Positions 6,598-11,400 of a stretch of DNA of 11,400 bases are shown here, piece after piece. The notes under the pieces are model-generated. The model saw only the letters and a program-made list of their open reading frames with translations, searched no databases and was not told where the DNA came from. Made by a program: the position numbers and the translations under genes. Location of the stretch: the NCBI GenBank assembly GCA_964449295.1, contig CAYUZN010000061.1, positions 1-11,400 of the forward strand, in the 5' to 3' direction. Every line of letters starts with the position of its first letter. The stretch's first letter is position 1. This DNA comes from CANJJB01 sp964449295. GTDB taxonomy: Bacteria; Chlamydiota; Chlamydiia; Chlamydiales; Rhabdochlamydiaceae.

Positions 6598-6942
6598 TTA
6601 ATCCTTTTTAGCGGGTTGTGCAGCAGGAGCTGATGAAGAAGGTCCTGAAGCAGCGGCAGCAGCAGCTGACTCTTCAGCAATTTTCTTAGAACCATGCCCT
6701 TTGAAAATCCTTGTCGGAGAAAACTCTCCAAATCTATGCCCTACCATATTTTCTGAGACGATGACCGAAATAAATTTTCTTCCATTGTGAACTTCAAATG
6801 CATGTCCAACCATTTCTGGAATAATCATAGAACGGCGGGACCATGTTTTAATTGGCTTTTTTGTCCCTGCTAGATTTTGTTTTTGCACTTTTGCGAGAAG
6901 GTGATGCTCAACAAAAGGTCCTTTTCTTAACGATCTGCCCAT
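6598..6942 (-). CDS. rpsS: 30S ribosomal protein S19 with an alanine-rich C-terminal extension
   Basis: S19 sits in the small-subunit head beside S13 and contacts the A- and P-site region. The core (residues 1 to about 86) is clearly S19: MGRSLRKGPFVEHHLL, IKTWSRRSMIIPEMVGH, VHNGRKFISVIVSENMVGHRFGEFSPTR-like stretch with key residues MVGHrfGEFsPTRxF. The usual length is 88-93 residues. This protein has 114, and the extra part (about 89-114) is a low-complexity tail rich in alanine, serine and proline (ESAAAAAASGPSSSAPAAQP) ending in AKKD. Such a tail is expected to be disordered. The ribosome-binding site is weak: the best AGGA lies 12 bases upstream of the ATG. The stop codon and downstream rplV are in the normal positions, so the tail is not an obvious frameshift product. 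Confidence 0.97.
   Translation of the reverse strand: MGRSLRKGPFVEHHLLAKVQKQNLAGTKKPIKTWSRRSMIIPEMVGHAFEVHNGRKFISVIVSENMVGHRFGEFSPTRIFKGHGSKKIAEESAAAAAASGPSSSAPAAQPAKKD
6650..6667. repeat. GCA/GCT-rich trinucleotide tract coding for the S19 alanine run
   Basis: An 18-base tract made of near-perfect GCA-type triplets (one GCG-type interruption) on the plus strand codes for part of the alanine stretch of S19 on the minus strand. Short triplet runs like this can change length by replication slippage in whole codons, which would alter the length of the tail but keep the frame. Whether it varies between strains is unknown. Confidence 0.6.
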
Positions 6943-6956
6943 AATTCTTTAAATCC

Positions 6957-7778
6957 TTACTTTCTGCGATCTTTAATGATCAATTTCTTACTCTTACGCT
7001 TGCAACGTGTACGGAAGCCTTTTGTATACATAGCCCAAGGTGTCTGAGGGAGGTATCCGTTGTGCTTACCTTCGCCTCCTCCGTGTGGGTGGTCAACAGG
7101 GTTCATCGCTGTTCCACGAACAGTCGGGCGAAATCCTTGCCAACGCGTTCTACCAGCTTTTCCTTCAACACGTAAAATTCTCTCTGCATTTGATACAGAT
7201 CCAAAAGTAGCACGACAATCTTCATTGACAAGACGTACTTCTCCTGATGGCATTTTGATAGTAGCATAACCACCACTTTTTGCCATTAACTGAGCTGAAA
7301 GACCTGCAGAGCGGACAAGCTTGCCACCTCTACCTGGATACATTTCAATATTGTGAATGACCGACCCAAGAGGCATGCTTTTTAAGCGCATGCTGCATCC
7401 AAGGTCATAGACTTCTTTATCTGTTGTCACAACTGTTGCTCCGACTTGAAGACCTTCAGGAGCTAAGATATAACGTTTTTCTCCATCAACAAAATGCAAA
7501 AGAGCAATGTGTGCTGTGCGATTAGGATCGTATTCAATAGAGACAACTTTCGCTGGAACTTCTTCTTTATCTCTCTTAAAATCGACAGCTCTATAAAATC
7601 TCTTATGCCCTCCACCTCTGTGGCGGCAGGTAATATGTCCATGATGGTTGCGTCCATTAGTACGCATTTTTTTAAAGAGGAGAGTTTTTTCAGGCTGACT
7701 ATGCTTTGTTAACGTCGCATTCCCTTCTAAAACTAATTCTCTCTGACCTGGGGTTGTTGGTCTAAATTTTTTAGTCAT
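6957..7778 (-). CDS. rplB: 50S ribosomal protein L2
   Basis: L2 is one of the largest and most conserved ribosomal proteins, important for subunit joining and placed near the peptidyl-transferase centre. The 273-residue product has a full-length layout: RTNGRNHHGHITCRHRGGGHKRFYR in the N-terminal domain (key residues GRNhxGhiTxRhrGGGhKrxyR), VASIEYDPNRTAHIALL-type OB-fold segment, LPLGxxIHNIEMYPGRGGKLVRSAG-type region (about 136-160), and the C-terminal signature GTAMNPVDHPHGGGEGKHNG (224-243). The conserved histidine of HPHGGGEG is present. AAGGTG six to seven bases before the ATG is the ribosome-binding site and lies at the end of rplW. Confidence 0.99.
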   Translation of the reverse strand: MTKKFRPTTPGQRELVLEGNATLTKHSQPEKTLLFKKMRTNGRNHHGHITCRHRGGGHKRFYRAVDFKRDKEEVPAKVVSIEYDPNRTAHIALLHFVDGEKRYILAPEGLQVGATVVTTDKEVYDLGCSMRLKSMPLGSVIHNIEMYPGRGGKLVRSAGLSAQLMAKSGGYATIKMPSGEVRLVNEDCRATFGSVSNAERILRVEGKAGRTRWQGFRPTVRGTAMNPVDHPHGGGEGKHNGYLPQTPWAMYTKGFRTRCKRKSKKLIIKDRRK

Positions 7779-7781
7779 AAA

Positions 7782-8120
7782 TTACACCTTATCCTCGATA
7801 ACATCGCCAGCTTTTAGAGTGACAATCGCTTTTTTGAAAGCACTGCCGAATCCTGATCTACCACGTATTGTTCTACGCTTTGGCTTCACATTGATTGTAT
7901 TCACTGAGATGACTTTTATGTTTTTGTCTGCATGAATCTCTTCAATGGCGCTTGCAATTTCTTGTTTGTTCGCTCGTTTATCAACGAGAAATACATATTT
8001 TGGGGTTTCACATTTTCTAACACAACGATTACTGCTGTTTTTATAGAGATTTTGAAGAACCCGAGATTTTTCAGTGACGTAACGTGATTTAATGATATCG
8101 TAAGGGTTTTTATTCAACAC
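7782..8120 (-). CDS. rplW: 50S ribosomal protein L23 (GTG start)
   Basis: L23 lies at the tunnel exit and is the docking point for trigger factor and SRP. From the chosen GTG at 8120 the protein has 112 residues, starting M-LNKNPYDIIKSRYVTEKSR. The PyDiik..yVTEK stretch is the family opening; the middle has PKYVFLVDKRANKQEIASAI and the end has VNTINVKPKRR, with FKKAIVTLKAGD near the C-terminus. The frame is open upstream to a TTG at 8153, but that would overlap rplD by 32 bases. A strong GGGAGG at 8126-8131 lies five bases before the GTG. One base separates the GTG from the rplD stop, whose end lies between that ribosome-binding site and the start. Confidence 0.96.
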   Translation of the reverse strand: MLNKNPYDIIKSRYVTEKSRVLQNLYKNSSNRCVRKCETPKYVFLVDKRANKQEIASAIEEIHADKNIKVISVNTINVKPKRRTIRGRSGFGSAFKKAIVTLKAGDVIEDKV

Positions 8121-8121
8121 T

Positions 8122-8760
8122 TTAACCTCCCAAGATCTGTAAGAATTTTTCAACAGCAGGCTCTAAAACAACAACCGTTGATGTGACAGCAATGTCATAG
8201 CCACTAGCATTAGCAACTAACATAAATTCTGCCTTCGGAATATTACGCATGCTTTTCACAAACATCTCGTCTGCTTTAGGATCTAACCCTAAAAAGAGGA
8301 TTCTTTTGCCAGCCACTTGCTGAGCCTTTAGAAAATCAACCACTTTTTTTGTTTTTGGCTCTTTCAATCCAGAACACTTTAAAATGAATAGTTGATTGTT
8401 TTGAACTTTTTCTGCGTATAAATAACGAACAGCTGCTCTTTTTTCTTTCTGATTGATCGACACGTGTTGATCAAATTTTGCACGAGGCGTTCCTACACGG
8501 CCGCCACCTTTATATTGAGGCGCTCCGAGATAACCTTGTCTTGCCTTACCTGTGCCTTTTTGAGGATGAGGTTTTTGACCAGAATGGGAAACCTCTGAAC
8601 GTGATTTTGTATGCGCGCACCATTGGCGAGCATTAGCACGGATCGCGATTAAATAATCTTTAATCATTTGAGAGTTTGCTTCTTTTAAGAGAAGCGCATC
8701 TTCAACAACGACTTCGCCTATTTCCTTTCCAGATAGATCATATTTTTTTAGACTTGCCAC
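8122..8760 (-). CDS. rplD: 50S ribosomal protein L4 (GTG start)
   Basis: L4 helps shape the exit tunnel with an extended loop beside L22, and in E. coli also represses the S10 operon. From the GTG at 8760 the product has 212 residues and begins MASLKKYDLSGKEIG, like the chlamydial L4 proteins I remember. The rRNA-binding extended loop is visible in QKPHPQKGTGKARQGYLGAPQYKGGGRV (about 61-88; key residues KPxxQKGTGxARqGxxxaPqxxGGG). VNQKEKRAA-type helix and the Rossmann-like C-terminal part (KRILFLGLD, FMLVANASGYDI) follow. The frame is open to a TTG at 8772, but GGGAG at 8766-8770 lies five bases before the GTG. The gap to rplC is 12 bases. Confidence 0.97.
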   Translation of the reverse strand: MASLKKYDLSGKEIGEVVVEDALLLKEANSQMIKDYLIAIRANARQWCAHTKSRSEVSHSGQKPHPQKGTGKARQGYLGAPQYKGGGRVGTPRAKFDQHVSINQKEKRAAVRYLYAEKVQNNQLFILKCSGLKEPKTKKVVDFLKAQQVAGKRILFLGLDPKADEMFVKSMRNIPKAEFMLVANASGYDIAVTSTVVVLEPAVEKFLQILGG

Positions 8761-8772
8761 GATGACTCCCAA

Positions 8773-9438
8773 TTATTTCTTTTTCTTTGTCGCAGATTTT
8801 TTCTTTGCTTGAGCAATAAAGAGCAAGCCACCACGTGCACCTGGCACTGCGCCTTCAACAACAATCAATTGTTTATCTGCATCAACTTTTACAACTTTTA
8901 AACTCTCAACAGTCACACGCTCTCCGCCCATGCGGCCTGATTTTTTCTGCCCTGGCAAGCAACGACCAGGAGATGAACGCATTCCGCAGGATCCCCCATG
9001 ACGATGAAACCCAGAACCATGTGCAGCAGGACCGCCAGAAAAATTGTGACGCTTCATAACCCCTTGATGCCCTTTACCCTTTGACACCCCGACCACATCG
9101 ACGTAGGCGACATCTTGGAACAATTCAACCCCGATTTCTTGTCCTAATTGATATTTCGAAGAATCTTGTACACGAGATTCAGATATTTTTAAGCGAGGCT
9201 CAAGATTTGACTTTTTAAAATGACCGAGCTGTGGTTTTTTGACATTTCTCAATTTAGAGGCTTTAGGTTTAAACGTAGCCAGCTGAATTGCGCTATAGCC
9301 ATCTGTCTCTTTATTTTTCACTTGAGATACAACATGCTTTTCTGAACGAATGACGGTACAGACGACTCTATTGCCTTTATCATCAAAAAGCTGCGTCATT
9401 CCCTCTTTTATTCCCATTAAGTGCTCTTGCGCTGTCAT
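8773..9438 (-). CDS. rplC: 50S ribosomal protein L3
   Basis: L3 is an early-assembly protein that reaches close to the peptidyl-transferase centre. The 221-residue product has the opening MTAQEHLMGIKEGMTQLFDDKGNRVV-type region (key residues G-xKxGMTqxFdxxGnxvxxTVI), VDVVGVSKGKGHQGVMKRHNF (about 113-133), HRHGGSCGMRSSPGRCLPGQKK (in parts, about 145-166) and MGGERVTVESLKVV (about 169-182). AAGGA lies about five bases before the ATG. A second ATG at codon 8 would also give a plausible start, but the site spacing favours the first. This is the first gene of the block; rpsJ, normally upstream, is absent. In the loop near 149-153 a methionine stands where E. coli L3 has a methylated glutamine. The lysine-rich tail KKKSATKKKK is a basic extension. 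Confidence 0.97.
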   Translation of the reverse strand: MTAQEHLMGIKEGMTQLFDDKGNRVVCTVIRSEKHVVSQVKNKETDGYSAIQLATFKPKASKLRNVKKPQLGHFKKSNLEPRLKISESRVQDSSKYQLGQEIGVELFQDVAYVDVVGVSKGKGHQGVMKRHNFSGGPAAHGSGFHRHGGSCGMRSSPGRCLPGQKKSGRMGGERVTVESLKVVKVDADKQLIVVEGAVPGARGGLLFIAQAKKKSATKKKK

Positions 9439-9463
9439 AAAAATCCTTTTAAATAACCTTTGT

Positions 9464-9530
9464 CCACTTTGAAGAATAGCAAGCCCTGCTGCCTTAAGTG
9501 GGTCAAAGCGAGAAGGCTAACAAATCGCTT
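9464..9530 (-). promoter_or_regulatory. Leader with several inverted repeats upstream of rplC
   Basis: Three pairs of inverted arms occur here, read on the minus strand: AAGCGA (9525-9530) with TCGCTT (9506-9511); GCCTT (9513-9517) with AAGGC (9491-9495); and CCACTT (9496-9501) with AAGTGG (9464-9469). The last encloses a small AGCA/TGCT hairpin (9487-9490 with 9478-9481). The second and third interlock, so they cannot form a simple nested structure; they would be alternatives or a pseudoknot. The arms are short, so chance is a real possibility. If transcription starts upstream of 9530, this could be a regulatory leader; if it starts at the candidate promoter inside this stretch, most of it is not transcribed. 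Confidence 0.3.
9473..9506 (-). promoter_or_regulatory. Candidate promoter of the ribosomal protein operon (weak)
   Basis: The 125 bases between the upstream terminator and the rplC ATG should hold the promoter of the block. The best match I find is an extended -10, TGCTATTCT (9473-9481), which would start transcription about 28 bases before the rplC ATG. A TTGACC lies upstream (9501-9506), but the 22-base spacing to TATTCT is too long for a normal -35/-10 pair. Only the extended -10 is a fair match, so this is a tentative call. Confidence 0.3.
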
Positions 9531-9563
9531 GATTTTTCTACAATCAAAATTTAGTCGGATGGC

Positions 9564-9600
9564 AAAAAAAAGACCTCTTTCGCATAGAAACGAAAGAGGT
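9564..9600 (-). terminator. Intrinsic terminator of the 9629-10429 gene
   Basis: A perfect ten-base-pair stem, ACCTCTTTCG (minus strand, 9591-9600) with CGAAAGAGGT (9573-9582), has an eight-base loop. On the minus strand it is followed by one C and eight T residues (9564-9571). The T run is only on this strand, so it ends transcription coming from the 9629-10429 gene, 29 bases past its stop codon. It isolates that gene from the ribosomal block, which then needs its own promoter. Confidence 0.92.
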
Positions 9601-9628
9601 TTAAAGAAAAAGTCTTAAAGGCAAAAAA

Positions 9629-10429
9629 CTAAGCACACATAAACTTCCAGCGATCAGTCAAGATGCCAGAGCCGGTGTAAGAGATCGTTGCAACAAGCCC
9701 TACAAAACCCAAATATCTATTTTTATCAAATTGCGTTTTGAAAATTCTTGAGAGACAAAGCATAGCCATGCTGGCATTAAAGACACCCTTAAGCAGAGAT
9801 TCTCCTATAGGGGACAGCTGTTGTTTCTGCTGCCGATTTAGATTTACAATATTTGATTGTCTTAAAGTTGCGATAGTTTGTTGCATACTATCCGTAGTCA
9901 ACGATTTAAAATTTTGATAGGCATTGAATGCAGCAATAACAGCTGTTAGATCATCTCTTATGAAAAAAGAAGCAACACCAAGCGCCTTAGGCGCTAGATT
10001 TGGCAAATTTGTCTTCACCTGATTGTTAACCCACGTAAATCCTGACGAAAAATCCTTACAAAATTTAACAGCAGGCGCTGCATTAGCAAAAAAGTTAGCA
10101 ATAAAACCAGCTCCTTGACGACTTTCCCACAGGTCTCCAGCCTTCCCTCTAAATGTTTGAATAGCCCAATAGACAATCTTAGGCAACGTATCGACAGCAT
10201 CTGCGACACCTTTCATCAAAGGAACAAAATAATTGAGAGAAACCACCTGCTTCGTATTAAAAAATTTACTAGCTTGCATCAAACAAAGCGCAGGACCGAC
10301 AAAATATGTCTTAAGCTTTCCCAAATCCTTTCGATTGTTGTAAACATCTTGCGCATTCCGTGAAGCATTGTCAGCTACTTGTTTAACAATGTGATACCCT
10401 AATTTAAAACCAGCGCTTACTGCGTCCAT
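9629..10429 (-). CDS. Protein of unknown function, possible inclusion-membrane (Inc-like) protein
   Basis: I do not recognise this 266-residue protein by sequence. It begins MDAVSAGFKLGYHIVKQVAD and has hydrophobic stretches at about 43-52, 62-79, 106-122 and 149-170. Near the C-terminus two hydrophobic segments (about 212-230 and 239-257) are separated by the polar loop KTQFDKNR; the protein ends DRWKFMCA. Two close hydrophobic segments with a short loop are the hallmark of chlamydial Inc proteins, which type III secretion places in the inclusion membrane. In Chlamydia trachomatis the gene between fmt and rplC is CT529 (Cap1), an Inc protein, so this is a positional counterpart; I see no convincing residue-level match from memory. 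There is no classical signal peptide. AAGGAG (10435-10440) lies five bases before the ATG. It has its own candidate promoter and a strong terminator, so it can be expressed independently of both neighbours. Other possibility: a family-specific membrane-associated protein unrelated to Inc proteins. Confidence 0.9.
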   Translation of the reverse strand: MDAVSAGFKLGYHIVKQVADNASRNAQDVYNNRKDLGKLKTYFVGPALCLMQASKFFNTKQVVSLNYFVPLMKGVADAVDTLPKIVYWAIQTFRGKAGDLWESRQGAGFIANFFANAAPAVKFCKDFSSGFTWVNNQVKTNLPNLAPKALGVASFFIRDDLTAVIAAFNAYQNFKSLTTDSMQQTIATLRQSNIVNLNRQQKQQLSPIGESLLKGVFNASMAMLCLSRIFKTQFDKNRYLGFVGLVATISYTGSGILTDRWKFMCA

Positions 10430-10461
10430 AACAACTCCTTGTTTGTCTAAATTGAAGAAAT

Positions 10462-10491
10462 ATTATAAGAGAAATAGGTTAAAGAAAGCAA
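10462..10491 (-). promoter_or_regulatory. Candidate sigma-70-type promoter of the 9629-10429 gene
   Basis: On the minus strand a TTGCTT (-35, 10486-10491) and a perfect TATAAT (-10, 10462-10467) are 18 bases apart. The start of transcription would fall near 10455, some 25 bases before the ATG at 10429, with AAGGAG in between. The pair lies in the 71-base gap after fmt, where I see no terminator, so reading through from fmt is also possible. The -10 is an exact consensus match and the -35 is partial. Confidence 0.6.
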
Positions 10492-10500
10492 CTGGAAAAG

Positions 10501-11400
10501 TTAAAAAATAATTGGACAGTGAAGGCCTTGAAGAAATTCTTTGATAGATAGTTCTCTCTTCCCTTCCAGCTGAACTTGAAGGATTTGCAGAGCTCCAGTG
10601 CCACAGGCAACAATCAACTCTTGCTTTGTTTGAAATATCCTCTCTCCTGGCTTTCCAGGAAATAGACTCACAACTTTAGATAGTTTTATTTTTAAACGCT
10701 TTTTTTCATGTCCGATCTGCACCCAACACCAAGCCCCAGGAAAAGGAGATAGCGCACGAATGAGGTTGTGAATTTCATCTGCAGGTTTTTCCCAATGAAT
10801 TTCCTCTTCTGCAGGGGTAAGTTTTGGGGCAAAGGTTGCTTGAGTATGATCTTGAGGTGTTTTTTTGACTACCCCATGCTCGAACTGTTCGATGACTTCG
10901 ATTAAAGCAGGAGAAGCTATTTGACTGAGCTTCTCATCGAGCTCTCCAAAAGTCATCTCTTGAGGGATATCTATCTTAACAACGGAAAGCATGTCGCCTG
11001 CATCCATTTCAAGCACCATCTGCATAATTGTGATCCCTGTCTCTCTTTCACCGTGCATCAAGCAGCGCTGAATAGGTGAGGCTCCTCGATATTTAGGAAG
11101 AAGACTCGCATGAACATTGATACAACCTTTCGAAGGAATTTCTAGCAAAAGCGTTTTGATGATCTCTCCGTAAGCTACAACGACAAAAAGATCGGGTTTA
11201 TGATTTTTTAATATGTGCGCAAATTCGGGTGTCGAGGCTTTCAGAGGTTGATAGAGAGGAAGGTGGGGTTTTAGCTTTAAGATTTCTTCTTTGACAGGAG
11301 GTGGCAGAAGTTGCAACGATCTGCCTTTTGGCTTATCGGGTCTTGTCACAACAGCTACGATGGGAAGATCTTTCTGAATTAGATCTCGTAAGACACGGGC
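10501..11400 (-). CDS. fmt: Methionyl-tRNA formyltransferase (partial, N-terminus off the window)
   Basis: Fmt transfers a formyl group from 10-formyl-tetrahydrofolate to methionyl-initiator tRNA, so that translation starts with formyl-methionine. The frame is open to the right edge. The first visible residues are ARVLRDLIQKDLPIVAVVTRPDKPKGR, whose key part VVTRPDkPkGR is typical, and about 16 residues are missing. The catalytic domain shows GCINVHASLLPKYRGASPIQ (about 92-111 of the visible fragment) with the conserved Asn95 and His97 and the SLLPKxRG loop. The third catalytic residue is Asp133 in MDAGDM. The C-terminal tRNA-binding domain follows (IRALSPFPGAWCW and later). A GTG at 11349 is not the true start, because conserved sequence continues upstream. 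The neighbour order fmt, unnamed gene, rplC matches Chlamydia. Confidence 0.97.
   Translation of the reverse strand, partial: ARVLRDLIQKDLPIVAVVTRPDKPKGRSLQLLPPPVKEEILKLKPHLPLYQPLKASTPEFAHILKNHKPDLFVVVAYGEIIKTLLLEIPSKGCINVHASLLPKYRGASPIQRCLMHGERETGITIMQMVLEMDAGDMLSVVKIDIPQEMTFGELDEKLSQIASPALIEVIEQFEHGVVKKTPQDHTQATFAPKLTPAEEEIHWEKPADEIHNLIRALSPFPGAWCWVQIGHEKKRLKIKLSKVVSLFPGKPGERIFQTKQELIVACGTGALQILQVQLEGKRELSIKEFLQGLHCPIIF

Noticed and set aside
8121..8153. Upstream extension of rplW to a TTG
   Set aside because: It would overlap rplD by 32 bases, while GGGAGG sits five bases before the GTG at 8120.
8761..8772. Upstream extension of rplD to a TTG
   Set aside because: The extension would contain the ribosome-binding site itself; the GTG at 8760 fits the spacing and the expected protein start.
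8835..9059. Plus-strand open frame opposite rplC
   Set aside because: It is a shadow of conserved L3 codons with no ribosome-binding site or recognisable motif.
9573..9600. The hairpin as a bidirectional terminator
   Set aside because: Only the minus strand has a T run after the stem; on the plus strand the stem is followed by an A-rich sequence, and no plus-strand gene is present.
11347..11349. GTG as the start codon of fmt
   Set aside because: Conserved Fmt sequence (ARVLRDL and IVAVV) continues upstream in the same frame to the window edge, so the gene is cut by the edge.
1..11400. Mobile elements, CRISPR arrays, tRNA or rRNA genes
   Set aside because: No transposase, terminal repeats, regularly spaced repeats or RNA-gene signatures were seen; the only non-coding stretch of note is 190 bases.

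Overview
The window is a ribosomal-protein super-operon read entirely on the minus strand, flanked by one short lineage-type gene and by fmt. The gene order is fmt, then an unnamed gene, then rplC-rplD-rplW-rplB-rpsS-rplV-rpsC-rplP-rpmC-rpsQ-rplN-rplX-rplE-rpsH-rplF-rplR-rpsE-rplO-secY. Three genes of the usual bacterial S10/spc layout are missing: rpsJ before rplC, rpsN between rplE and rpsH, and rpmD between rpsE and rplO. From memory this is the arrangement in Chlamydia, where an inclusion-membrane protein gene (CT529/Cap1) also lies between fmt and rplC. Many protein stretches also resemble the chlamydial versions as I remember them (for example in S3, L16, SecY and L3). I therefore infer a member of the Chlamydiales. 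The sequences are divergent enough, and S19 is unusual enough, that an environmental (non-Chlamydiaceae) family is likely. I cannot name a genus.

Layout from the right edge, in transcription order. fmt (10501-11400) is cut off at its N-terminus by the window edge. A 266-residue protein of unknown function (9629-10429) follows, with its own candidate promoter (10462-10491) and a strong intrinsic terminator (9564-9600). A 125-base leader (9439-9563) then precedes rplC. It holds only a weak promoter candidate and several competing inverted repeats. From rplC to secY there are 19 genes with gaps of 0 to 14 bases and several stop/start overlaps, so they almost certainly form one translationally coupled transcript. 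secY runs off the left edge, lacking roughly its last 70 residues.

Functionally, the large block supplies 18 proteins of both ribosomal subunits plus the SecY translocon channel. fmt formylates initiator tRNA, so it also serves translation. The odd one out is the 266-residue protein. It has several hydrophobic stretches and a C-terminal pair of them separated by a short polar loop. That shape, with the genomic position, suggests a chlamydial inclusion-membrane (Inc-like) protein.

Several starts were revised from ribosome-binding-site positions: rplD and rplW use GTG, rpsE uses its second ATG, and rplN starts at an ATG that overlaps the rpsQ stop. I found no RNA genes, mobile elements or CRISPR arrays. 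No stretch over 300 bases lacks a gene; the longest non-coding stretch is 190 bases (9439-9628).
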